Origin: Desulfovibrio porci
GTDB lineage: Bacteria > Desulfobacterota > Desulfovibrionia > Desulfovibrionales > Desulfovibrionaceae
Direction: 5' to 3'
Assembly (NCBI RefSeq): GCF_009696265.1
Contig: NZ_VUMH01000008.1
Coordinates: forward strand, 95,134-159,133
DNA: 64,000 nucleotides
In this document: piece by piece, positions 51,700 to 59,049 of the stretch
How positions within the stretch are numbered: the stretch's first letter is position 1
Layout of the letters: each line of letters opens with the position of its first letter
Notes under the pieces: generated by a model
The model's input: the letters and a program-made list of their open reading frames with translations, nothing else
The model's database searches: none
What the model was told of the DNA's origin: nothing
Translations under genes and position numbers: made by a program

Positions 51700-53064
51700 T
51701 TACATCCTCATGCGCCGCGCGGAAGCGGCTTTCTGTTCGTTCAGGGGAAGGGGATTTTCCACAGCGCCCGGCGCGGACTGGAGCTTTTCGTCCAGCTCCA
51801 TGTGCAATGCCTGCGACACCTGGTCGCAGAGCGCGGCCAGTTCTCTGGTGGCGGAAGGGTCGAGCCTGAGCGCCATGTTCAGGAAGTCGGGATTCTGGAG
51901 AATCAGACGGGCCTTGACGGTCAGGTCGTCCGTTTCTTCAAATGCCCTGACGGATTCGGACAGAGAACGCGAGGCGGTATTGCCGGGCGCGGGACGCGGC
52001 ACGTCGGAACCGGTCTTTTCCCGGAAGGACACGCCCGTCACGGCATCCCGTTGTTTCTGCATCTCCATGAGTTCCGGCCATGCTTCGCGTTTGGGGAACC
52101 ATCGGGCGGCGGGCTGTTCGCCCGCTTCAAACTGGCGCAGGGTTGTCAGCGCCCGCGCGGCTTCCGAGGCGGCCCGGAAAAGCGCCCTGGATTCCCCGCC
52201 GGAAAAGGTCTGGTTCCAGAGCCTGAGCCGTTCCGCGGAACCGTGTTCCGGCATGGGCAGACCGAATTTCGCCCCGGCCAGCATGGAGAACATTTCCGCC
52301 CGCATTTCCTCGAAGGCGCAGCTTTTGAGTGTTTGGGCCTTTACAGGCTGTCGGGCTTCCCGTGACCTGTGACCGGTAGCCTTGAAGAACTCCCGCAGCT
52401 TCGCGGCGTAGTAATCGCCCGAACTGTGAAAATTCTCCGGGTGCGGCAGCCTGACGGTATCCGTCTTGTGGTCGAAGCGCGGAACGCCCTTGCCGTGTTC
52501 GACCGCCACACCCGAACTGGCGACAAATCGTTCCAGCAAATCATTGCGTTCCGCTTCGGTTATGACGGGCGCGGGTTGTTCCCTGGCGGGAAAGTTTTCA
52601 ATCTGGGCCGCATTGAAGACCGTGAAGGGATACAGCAGGGTATGACGCCGCACATCAGGAAGGCCCTTTGCCTGCTCTTCAGAAACAAAATTCCACTTTC
52701 CTTCCTTTTCCACCGTGAAGAACACGTCCTCCGGGCGCAGCACGGTGACGCCGTGCTCTCCTTTTCGGATGCGGATGTTCAGGTCGGGATGTTCCTCCCT
52801 GACCGCCTGAAGCTGTTTGAACGTAAGCCAGCGGTTGTCGGCGTAGCCCTTTTCCATAGCGGTCAGTGTCAGACGCACCATGTTCGCGCCGCTGTATTCC
52901 TTGCCGGTCACGGGGCAAAAGGGCGTTTCAGCCACGGACGGCTGTCCCTGTTCAGCATTTTCGGCCAGCGACAACATGGTCTGGGCAATGCCGTTGACAA
53001 ATTCCTCCTGAACTTCCCGACTGAGCTGAAAGCGGCTCTTTTTCTGCTCTGGCGTTTGGCTCAT
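51700..53064 (-). CDS. ArdC-like antirestriction protein lacking the HExxH motif
   Basis: 454 residues. The N-terminal region matches the ArdC/TraC1 ssDNA-binding layout (YSGANMVRLTLTAMEKGYAD, NRWLTFKQLQAV, IRKGEHGVTVLRPEDVFF, LYPFTVFNAAQIENFP). A zincin-like part follows (VAVEHGKGVPRFDHKTDTVR, LPHPENFHSSGDYYAAKLRE). Where ArdC has HExxH, this protein reads LREFFKATGH, so the first His-Glu pair is gone while TGH remains. The rest (SCAFEEMRAEMFSMLAGAKF) matches the next conserved helix. It probably protects entering single-stranded DNA without protease activity. The final 200 residues are not part of ArdC. Confidence 0.78.
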   Translation of the reverse strand: MSQTPEQKKSRFQLSREVQEEFVNGIAQTMLSLAENAEQGQPSVAETPFCPVTGKEYSGANMVRLTLTAMEKGYADNRWLTFKQLQAVREEHPDLNIRIRKGEHGVTVLRPEDVFFTVEKEGKWNFVSEEQAKGLPDVRRHTLLYPFTVFNAAQIENFPAREQPAPVITEAERNDLLERFVASSGVAVEHGKGVPRFDHKTDTVRLPHPENFHSSGDYYAAKLREFFKATGHRSREARQPVKAQTLKSCAFEEMRAEMFSMLAGAKFGLPMPEHGSAERLRLWNQTFSGGESRALFRAASEAARALTTLRQFEAGEQPAARWFPKREAWPELMEMQKQRDAVTGVSFREKTGSDVPRPAPGNTASRSLSESVRAFEETDDLTVKARLILQNPDFLNMALRLDPSATRELAALCDQVSQALHMELDEKLQSAPGAVENPLPLNEQKAASARRMRM

Positions 53065-53276
53065 TTCTGCTCCTCCCTGATGTCCACAATCACGGTATCC
53101 TGTTCGTCATACGGATTGAGAAACCCGGCGGCGACGGCTTCCTCGCGGCTCATGAGAAACGCGCCCGCGTCAAGCTGGCGCTCGATGTCCGCCTGGGTGA
53201 GCGTGACGCGCTCTTTTTCAGAAGAGCGCCGCGCGGTATCAAACAGGCCAAGGCTGTTGCGTTCTTTTCTGTTCAT
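53061..53276 (-). CDS. small conserved ICE protein
   Basis: 71 residues from ATG 53276, preceded by AAAGGG. Charged and helical (KERNSLGLFDTARRSSEKER, TQADIERQLDAGAFLMSREE) with an acidic end (DEQDTVIVDIREEQK). No family recognised. It overlaps the ArdC-like gene by 4 bases, so it is translated with it and may be its partner. Confidence 0.65.
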   Translation of the reverse strand: MNRKERNSLGLFDTARRSSEKERVTLTQADIERQLDAGAFLMSREEAVAAGFLNPYDEQDTVIVDIREEQK

Positions 53277-53292
53277 AATGATCCCTTTGTAG

Positions 53293-53712
53293 TTACTGTT
53301 CGTTATTCTTGAACAATATATTGAAGAAAGAGGACAGCTCAGTTTCAGCTTCTCCGGGAAGGCTGTATTTACGGCAAAATTGCATGGCAAACTCATGACC
53401 GGGCAGAGTATGGAGGATGGGCATGGATTCACTTTCTTCATCATGCAGCCAGAGGTGACGGAAAGCCTCTCTGCCTGACGTACTGCCCTTCAGAATGGAA
53501 GCGACGCCGCCGTCACATTCGCAGATTTCAAGAAGACCGTTATCCAGCATGGCATCAAGGGAGTTTTTCATGGCTGTATACTCGGTCTGACCGTGACCAA
53601 GCAGGATTTTTCGCAAAATGCTGCCCTGAAGAATGTGATGAAACAGTTCATCTCTTCGCAGGGAGTGCGCGTTGGCTTCATCAAGATTCAAAAGCATGGC
53701 GTAATGGGTCAT
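53293..53712 (-). CDS. uncharacterised ICE protein
   Basis: 139 residues from ATG 53712 (AAAAGGTG site). It is soluble and helical: YAMLLNLDEANAHSLRRDEL, QGSILRKILLGHGQTEYTAM, NSLDAMLDNGLLEICECDGG. The middle resembles a winged-helix or MarR-like small DNA-binding fold, but this is a weak impression. It lies between IcmT and the 71-residue protein in the transfer operon. Confidence 0.6.
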   Translation of the reverse strand: MTHYAMLLNLDEANAHSLRRDELFHHILQGSILRKILLGHGQTEYTAMKNSLDAMLDNGLLEICECDGGVASILKGSTSGREAFRHLWLHDEESESMPILHTLPGHEFAMQFCRKYSLPGEAETELSSFFNILFKNNEQ

Positions 53713-53737
53713 ATTGATCACCTTTTTAGTGAGAGGG

Positions 53738-54010
53738 TTACTGCCAGCGGCAGCGTTTGCGCCACTGGTTTTCAGTGTTTCGTGTTTCGCGTCTCCGTCC
53801 CATGCAGGCCACGCGGATGGCGCGGAAACAGGCAATGGGCGTCATGCCGGTGCGCTGGACAAGGTAGAGGACGAGGATCGCGGCAAGCGCCAGCCCCGCC
53901 GTCCACCAGGCCCAATGAAAGAGCCAGAGGGCCAGAGGAAAGACGGCGCGGGCGTCCAGAATGAAGATTTTGGGCGTGAGCGCGGTATCGCGCCAGAGAA
54001 CATCAGCCAT
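53738..54010 (-). CDS. icmT: IcmT/TraK-like type IVB secretion protein
   Basis: 90 residues from ATG 54010, close to the 86 of Legionella IcmT. The family start MADVLWRDTALTPKIFILDA is followed by ARAVFPLALWLFHWAWWTAG and a second hydrophobic stretch (LALAAILVLYLVQR), then a basic end. IcmT is a small inner-membrane component needed for export. It overlaps the PAPS-reductase-like gene by 8 bases. Confidence 0.88.
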   Translation of the reverse strand: MADVLWRDTALTPKIFILDARAVFPLALWLFHWAWWTAGLALAAILVLYLVQRTGMTPIACFRAIRVACMGRRRETRNTENQWRKRCRWQ

Positions 54011-54779
54011 TATCCGCCTCCTCCGCAAAGCGGGCATCCAGGGCAGAGACGCTGGAATCCTTGAAACGCCGTCTGTTTTCCGGCAGCCAGGATTCCATCG
54101 TCAGCATCCGTTGCCACAGGTCAGGGAAGTAACCGCGAAGTGTCCGCAGTTCATCAAGGGGCTGCAATGGACAGCAGAAGCAACTGACGCGACTGAAGAA
54201 ATGGTACAGTCCGCCCCAGGTGAAGCCGCGTTTGTAGCAGTAAGCCAGCGCGTCGGCCTCCGTGACGCCCCATTCCACCAGCGGATACCGTTGTACACAG
54301 TAGGCGCTGTTCTTTTTTGTCACGCCGTCCAGTCGATGCCGTTCGTCTGCGGCGAATCCGATACACTGACGCAGGGGGAGTTCAAGGCCACTCCGGTGGG
54401 TGAGCGCCAGGAAATGCGCGTGAAGCGCATCCCGTTTGCGGCCCGTACACCAGCGAACGGGCGCGTTTGGCCAGCCCCGGCCAATCATGTGCACCTGACG
54501 TGTTCCCCGCCTGGCCACCGGATATTCGGAAAACATCCAGTCAAACGGCGACTTGTCCGTTTCCATATCTACCGGCATTCTGGGACGCAGGCGCGTGATT
54601 TTCAGGCCGGTAAAGGCTTCGAGCTTTTCCAGATGTTCATACATTTCGGGAAATTCCCAGCCTGTGTCGAAAAACACGACATCGGCCACGGGTTCGCCGC
54701 GTTCGAGGAGCATGAGCAGCATGGCCGTACTGTCCTTTCCGCCGGAGAGGGAAACCACATTCGCGGGATGTTTCATCAC
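54003..54779 (-). CDS. PAPS-reductase-like PP-loop protein
   Basis: 258 residues with the PP-loop NVVSLSGGKDSTAMLLMLLE near the start and DVVFFDTGWEFPEMYEHLEK, both typical of phosphoadenylylsulfate reductase-like proteins. RWCTGRKRDALHAHF carries a cysteine and a later CFCC group (VSCFCCPLQPLDEL) could hold an iron-sulfur cluster, as in DndC. No dnd genes are nearby. Stand-alone versions occur in phages and ICEs with unknown roles, possibly in nucleotide or DNA modification. It overlaps both the gene before it (by 4 bases) and icmT after it. Confidence 0.83.
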   Translation of the reverse strand: MMKHPANVVSLSGGKDSTAMLLMLLERGEPVADVVFFDTGWEFPEMYEHLEKLEAFTGLKITRLRPRMPVDMETDKSPFDWMFSEYPVARRGTRQVHMIGRGWPNAPVRWCTGRKRDALHAHFLALTHRSGLELPLRQCIGFAADERHRLDGVTKKNSAYCVQRYPLVEWGVTEADALAYCYKRGFTWGGLYHFFSRVSCFCCPLQPLDELRTLRGYFPDLWQRMLTMESWLPENRRRFKDSSVSALDARFAEEADNG

Positions 54780-55072
54780 AGCTCCTCCAGCGGAGCGCCC
54801 ATGAGCGGGTCGATCTCCAGATAGAAGGCGTCTTCCCCCTGAGCGGCATCCTGTTCCGTTGCGGGACGGAACGGACGCATGTACAGACGGAGCAGGCCGG
54901 ATTTGGGATCGGGCAGAGGCATGGCCTGAAAGATCAGTCCGAAGGAATCATCCCTGTTCTTGAAGCCCGCGCCGATACGCAGCCAGGAGGATTTTGTCTC
55001 TCCTTCCCTGACGTATTCCCTGATGCTGAAGATTTCGTAATACGGTATGTTGTCGTTATGCTGTTGCGCCAT
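54776..55072 (-). CDS. uncharacterised protein beside the PAPS-reductase-like gene
   Basis: 98 residues, soluble, with YYEIFSIREYVREGETKSSW, LRIGAGFKNRDDSFGLIFQA and LRLYMRPFRPATEQDAA. The N-terminal part resembles small beta-rich proteins of ICEs and plasmids. It overlaps dotB by 17 bases at its start and the PAPS-reductase-like gene by 4 bases at its end, so it probably works with the latter. Confidence 0.65.
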   Translation of the reverse strand: MAQQHNDNIPYYEIFSIREYVREGETKSSWLRIGAGFKNRDDSFGLIFQAMPLPDPKSGLLRLYMRPFRPATEQDAAQGEDAFYLEIDPLMGAPLEEL

Positions 55073-56117
55073 AATCGGTTCCTTTCCTGTGTTTGCGTTC
55101 GGCCAGAATCGCCAGATAGCTGTCCCTGGCGATGTTTCCGTTCTTGTAGGCGGTTTGGGCGGCGTCCTGAATCCGCTGACCGGAAGCGGCCAGCAGGTTT
55201 TCGGTTTTCAGAATCAGACGTTCCAGCGGAGTTTCCAGCAGCGTTTCCCGGATTTCCGGCGTAAAGGCCAGATATTCGCGCAGGGCGATACGTCCGTTGT
55301 TGTCCGGCAGGGGAAGCAGACGCTGCGAGATGACCAGCCGCAGGCTGGAAAGCAGCGTGGCAGCAACTTGCAGTCGTTCCGCGAAGGGAAAGACGTTGAT
55401 GATACGGCTCAAGGTTTCCGGCACGGAGCGGGTATGCACGGTGGAATAGGCGGCGACGCCGATTTCCGCGCTTTCCATCATCCCCCGCAGGGTGTCGGGA
55501 TCGCGGCTTTCCCCGATGAGCACCACATCCGGGGCCGTGCGCGTGCTGTTGCGCGTGGCCGTGAGGAAGGACTTCAGGTGTTCGGGAATCGTGCTTTGCG
55601 AGACAGGGCCGCCGGGGTTGGGCACGGCGTCGAAGTCAAACTCGATGGGCGCTTCGTAGGTGCTGACGTTACGCCCGCCAGTTTCGATGATGCGCCGCAG
55701 GATGGCGGCCAGCAGCGTGGACTTGCCCGAACCCATGACACCCGTGACCAGCACCAGACCGTTGGACGGCATGGCGTGGTCAAGGATGCCCTGTTCGACG
55801 TTCAGGTCTTCCAGAGCGGGCGGCATGGAAGGAATGGTACGGAAGACGATTTTGACGCCGGTTGAATAGCCGTCCGCCACCGGTGTGGCGTTGCCGCGAA
55901 AACGGCGGCGCAGACCGCGTGATTCCTCAACCTCGTGGGCGAAGTCGTAATCGGACTGGCCGGACTTGATGAGCGCGGACACGGAATTGTTTTTGGTCAG
56001 ACGCTCCAGCGCGGCCAGCAGCTCATCGGTCGTGATGGCCCGCTGCGTGACCTTTCGCCATAAGCCGTTCAACCGCATCCATGCGGGCAGACCGGAGCGC
56101 AGATTAAGGTCGGACAT
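55056..56117 (-). CDS. dotB: DotB/TraJ-like secretion ATPase (start region possibly frameshifted)
   Basis: 353 residues from ATG 56117. VirB11-type ATPase motifs: NGLVLVTGVMGSGKSTLLAA (Walker A, about 120-139), STYEAPIEFDFDAVPNPGG, DVVLIGESRDPDTLRGMME (Asp box), AAYSTVHTRSVPETLSRIIN (His box). Thirty in-frame codons before the ATG also look native (ASDFYPHEPRIRWTHKELND, LLLWGTHCG) but contain no start. The ATG directly after the dotC stop is one base out of frame, after a run of four G's, and one more G would join it. So the full 384-residue protein seems lost to a 1-base deletion, leaving the shorter form. Confidence 0.85.
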   Translation of the reverse strand: MSDLNLRSGLPAWMRLNGLWRKVTQRAITTDELLAALERLTKNNSVSALIKSGQSDYDFAHEVEESRGLRRRFRGNATPVADGYSTGVKIVFRTIPSMPPALEDLNVEQGILDHAMPSNGLVLVTGVMGSGKSTLLAAILRRIIETGGRNVSTYEAPIEFDFDAVPNPGGPVSQSTIPEHLKSFLTATRNSTRTAPDVVLIGESRDPDTLRGMMESAEIGVAAYSTVHTRSVPETLSRIINVFPFAERLQVAATLLSSLRLVISQRLLPLPDNNGRIALREYLAFTPEIRETLLETPLERLILKTENLLAASGQRIQDAAQTAYKNGNIARDSYLAILAERKHRKGTDYGATA

Positions 56118-56210
56118 GCCGCAATGGGTTCCCCAGAGCAGCAGGTCATTGAGTTCCTTATGCGTCCAGCGGATACGGGGTTCATGAGGGTAGAAATCAC
56201 TGGCCCCATG

Positions 56211-57467
56211 CTATTTTCCCCCTTTCTTCCGGGACGCGGGCGTCGCGACCGTGAACGCGGAAGGCGCGGTGATCCGGTACACCTTCTGGCCGATGTTCAG
56301 CTTGTTGCCGTTGTCGGATCGGCGCGTCCCCAGGTCGGCGGACGCGGTATTGACCCGGCTCATGAGATGTTGGGCGGTGAGCAGGTGATAGAGCATGACG
56401 CCGCGATAACTCCGCGCCATGCGGGACACATTGTCGGCATAGAGCTGGTCGGCTTCGACCAGCCCCTGTTCCCAGGCTTCGCGCACGGCGGTTCGCCAGA
56501 TGGCGCGTTCCTCCGCGTTTTTCGGCAGCACGGCGGGATTGGGCTGTTCCGGTTCGGGGAAGTCGTCGGCCATGAGAAACTCCCGCCAGTTGGGCACAAC
56601 CGCGATGTACCTGGCCGGTTCCAGCAGTTCATAGGTGGTTTTCGCCGCCGTGGCCGTGGCGTTATCTTCAATGCGCATGGATGCTCCCGCCCGCGTGAGC
56701 AGAGGCGGCATAATCAGGGCTTCGCCCTGCGTGAGCATCAACGGAGCAAAGTTGAAGGCCGTGTCCATGACGGCGCTGTAGCGTTCCGTTTCCGCCACAA
56801 GCTGGCCGTAACGCCAGGACATGGCGGTCTGGAACGTGATCAGCCGTGCCGCTTCCCGGATGGCTTTGGGCCGCATGAGCTGGACGGCCGTTTTTTCTTT
56901 GCCGGTCGCCGTACCAGTCATTTCCAGCAGTCCCGCAAGTTCGGCGGGATCGCCGTGACGCGGCCCGGAGGCCGGGTCTGCAGGAATATGGACGGCAAGG
57001 TACTGCCCGGAACCGTCTTCCCGGTACGAGGCGTCATAGGGAGTGAAGGCTCCTTCTTTGGTTACACCATCGGCAGGCTTCGGCGCATTGGTTATTTCCG
57101 GCGATACGGGCGCGGGAGTGACGACTTCACTCTGTTTTCCGGCGCATCCTGCAAGGCAGACAGTGAAGGCCAGCGGAAGCAGCAGGGAGAAGAATCTGCC
57201 GTTGTTCGACACACCTTTCCTGTTTTTTTCGGAAGTGCAGAAACGAGACAGGATATCGTTCTGTTGGCTGAGGTGATTATACAGCACGATAAAACAGCAA
57301 ATGATGACCAGAACGGCACACAAGCCTAAAGCCCAACAGACGGTGGAGGAATCAGCGGCCTCATACCCTTTGCTGAATCCCAGCGTATAACTGTAGTCGT
57401 CGATTTTGGGCGCGGGCATGGGGGTGGGACGCAGAATTTCCACGGATGTTTTCTCTGTGGCACTCAT
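56211..57467 (-). CDS. dotC: DotC-like outer-membrane core lipoprotein with N-terminal extension
   Basis: 418 residues from ATG 57467, which has a strong GGAGGGAAGG site and overlaps dotD's stop. Residues 1-85 include one membrane helix (CWALGLCAVLVIICCFIVLY). A second, standard lipoprotein signal begins at residue 86 (RFFSLLLPLAFTVCLAGCAG), and a GTG at 57212 could start it. The DotC/TraI body follows: QLMRPKAIREAARLITFQTA, MSWRYGQLVAETERYS, EPARYIAVVPNWREFLMADD, PKNAEERAIWRTAVREAWEQ, LMSRVNT. DotC works with DotD to place DotH in the outer membrane. Confidence 0.87.
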   Translation of the reverse strand: MSATEKTSVEILRPTPMPAPKIDDYSYTLGFSKGYEAADSSTVCWALGLCAVLVIICCFIVLYNHLSQQNDILSRFCTSEKNRKGVSNNGRFFSLLLPLAFTVCLAGCAGKQSEVVTPAPVSPEITNAPKPADGVTKEGAFTPYDASYREDGSGQYLAVHIPADPASGPRHGDPAELAGLLEMTGTATGKEKTAVQLMRPKAIREAARLITFQTAMSWRYGQLVAETERYSAVMDTAFNFAPLMLTQGEALIMPPLLTRAGASMRIEDNATATAAKTTYELLEPARYIAVVPNWREFLMADDFPEPEQPNPAVLPKNAEERAIWRTAVREAWEQGLVEADQLYADNVSRMARSYRGVMLYHLLTAQHLMSRVNTASADLGTRRSDNGNKLNIGQKVYRITAPSAFTVATPASRKKGGK

Positions 57468-57934
57468 GACCTTCCCTCCGTGCCGGAAGTTCTGGCCAGC
57501 GTCAGCACCCGGTTGACCGGATCGACGCGCACTACGGCCTGCGGCTGAATCTGCCATGCGATGTCTTCCAGCAGTTCATGCGCCGGACGGTTCAAACCGC
57601 GCACCACGACCGTCAAAGCCTGCGCGGAAGGACTCCCTGCCTCTTTATAGCGGTAGCCGAGTTGCAGACAGATTTCCTTGAGCGCCCCGGACGCTTCGCC
57701 AGTCCAGGCAAGGGAAACGGGCAGATTCAGCGAGGGATCGGCGGGCGGCAGCAAGGGCTGCAAGCCCTGCCCGCGCAGTCTGGCAAGCATGGCGAGTTCG
57801 CCGTGGGCCTGCTCCGCAGCCTGTCCAAGCGTAGCTGATACGAAATCGACTTCATGAGGAACCGGAGGCGCGGTTTTCTCCGCGCAGGCCGCAAGAGCCA
57901 GACAGGACACTATCAATACGGTTCTGGAAAACAC
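57464..57934 (-). CDS. dotD: DotD-like lipoprotein
   Basis: 156 residues from GTG 57934, preceded by AAGGAG at 7 bases; the frame is open further but unlike protein. The lipoprotein signal is VFSRTVLIVSCLALAACAEK. The mature part has the DotD/TraH secretin-like N-domain: LNLPVSLAWTGEASGALKEI, CLQLGYRYKEAGSPSAQAL, RPAHELLEDIAWQIQPQAVV, NRVLTLAR. Length matches Legionella DotD (163). Confidence 0.85.
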   Translation of the reverse strand: MFSRTVLIVSCLALAACAEKTAPPVPHEVDFVSATLGQAAEQAHGELAMLARLRGQGLQPLLPPADPSLNLPVSLAWTGEASGALKEICLQLGYRYKEAGSPSAQALTVVVRGLNRPAHELLEDIAWQIQPQAVVRVDPVNRVLTLARTSGTEGRS

Positions 57935-57981
57935 AAAGGTACTCCTTATATTTAAGGTTAAGGGAGACACGCCCCCGCCCG

Positions 57982-58410
57982 CTACGGGCGTTTGCGGAAA
58001 TGCAACAGCCAGCGGCACAGCGGCGTAAAGCGACGGTGACGCAAAATGGAAATGCGCCAGAGCGTTGTGACCATGCCGAGCAGACAGGGCGGCGCGATGC
58101 AGGCCAGGGACAGAAAGGAAAGCGGACTGTGCGACCATGCCGCCGTAATGAGGCAGGCCAGCATCGGAACGGCGAACACCGGCAGACGCAGATACAAAGC
58201 CGTGATGACGCCGGGAATATCCGCGTCGGCAATACCCCAGGCCGCAAGAACGAGGGAGAAATCTTCTTCCAGCGCGGCCTGTTCCGAGGTCGTGCGATTC
58301 CGCCGGAAAGCGGCCAGCCGGGAACGGAAACCGGAACGGAGTTCCGTCAGGTGCTGACGGGATTCACCGGCGACAGCCAGAAGGCTTGAAAGAGAAACGG
58401 GCGTTTTCAT
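57982..58410 (-). CDS. small membrane protein (IcmV/TraX position)
   Basis: 142 residues. A basic helical start (GESRQHLTELRSGFRSRLAA) is followed by two close hydrophobic helices (LRLPVFAVPMLACLITAAWS and FLSLACIAPPCLLGMVTTLW) and a basic end. Between DotA/TraY and DotD/TraH this is where IncI-type systems can carry TraX or IcmV. Sequence evidence is only the topology. Overlaps the methylase-like gene by 4 bases. Confidence 0.65.
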   Translation of the reverse strand: MKTPVSLSSLLAVAGESRQHLTELRSGFRSRLAAFRRNRTTSEQAALEEDFSLVLAAWGIADADIPGVITALYLRLPVFAVPMLACLITAAWSHSPLSFLSLACIAPPCLLGMVTTLWRISILRHRRFTPLCRWLLHFRKRP

Positions 58411-59048
58411 ACCGACCTCCAGCCGGGACAGTTCGCCTCAAACACCGCGCGGGCAAAGCCCATCGGCGTGGCGCTGCGGAGGTTCGCTCTTTCCGGTGAA
58501 GGAGGAAGCCGGTGCATCCTGCTTCCCTGTACCGGTTCAAGACGTTTGGGCGGCGGCATGATGAAGCCTCCCCCTGTCCAGAGGCAGGTTTTCTTGGTGT
58601 ACAGGTCATTTTCACCACCCGGATAGCCCGCGTAATCACAGGGATCGAAGGTGTAATCCGGCTTGCGCCAGTAGGTGGAGATGGTGGAAACGGGGTTTTC
58701 GATGAGGTACGGCGCATGTGGCCATTCCGCGAGGCGGATGGAGGCATAGAACAGACGTATGGACTGGAACAGGGCGAACAAGCCCTTGTCCCTGAACCAC
58801 CTTGCCCCGGAAACAGCCACATCCGTACAGGGAGGGAAAAAGGCCGCAAAGGTGATAGGGCGGAACGGAGGCAGCCAGTCGCGCATATCCGCGCCGACAT
58901 GGATAATGTTTCCCTGCCGCGTTTCTCCCTGCGGATGCTGTATATCGACGCAGTAGCAGAGGTATCCCGCTTCCGCCCAGGGACGCACCATGTTGCCGGT
59001 CAGGTCAAAGCAACTGATGACGGTTTTTTCCTTGTCGAAAATATCCAT
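58407..59048 (-). CDS. C5-cytosine-methylase-like protein in the transfer operon
   Basis: 213 residues. A motif I-like start (VISCFDLTGNMVRPWAEAGY, then CYCVDIQHP) precedes a PPC loop (FAAFFPPCTDVAVSGARWF) and an ENP motif (YLIENPVSTISTYWRKPDY), the three landmarks of C5 DNA methylases in order. It then has DPCDYAGYPGGENDLYTKKT. It is shorter than standard enzymes (over 300 residues) and lacks an obvious target-recognition domain. Similar short versions occur in phages. It may modify transferred DNA to avoid restriction. It lies 1 base after dotA on the same strand. Confidence 0.75.
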   Translation of the reverse strand: MDIFDKEKTVISCFDLTGNMVRPWAEAGYLCYCVDIQHPQGETRQGNIIHVGADMRDWLPPFRPITFAAFFPPCTDVAVSGARWFRDKGLFALFQSIRLFYASIRLAEWPHAPYLIENPVSTISTYWRKPDYTFDPCDYAGYPGGENDLYTKKTCLWTGGGFIMPPPKRLEPVQGSRMHRLPPSPERANLRSATPMGFARAVFEANCPGWRSV

Positions 59049-59049
59049 A

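Noticed and set aside
54003..54779. DndC of a phosphorothioation system
   Set aside because: No dndB, dndD or dndE homologue is present nearby, so only a PAPS-reductase-like label is supported.
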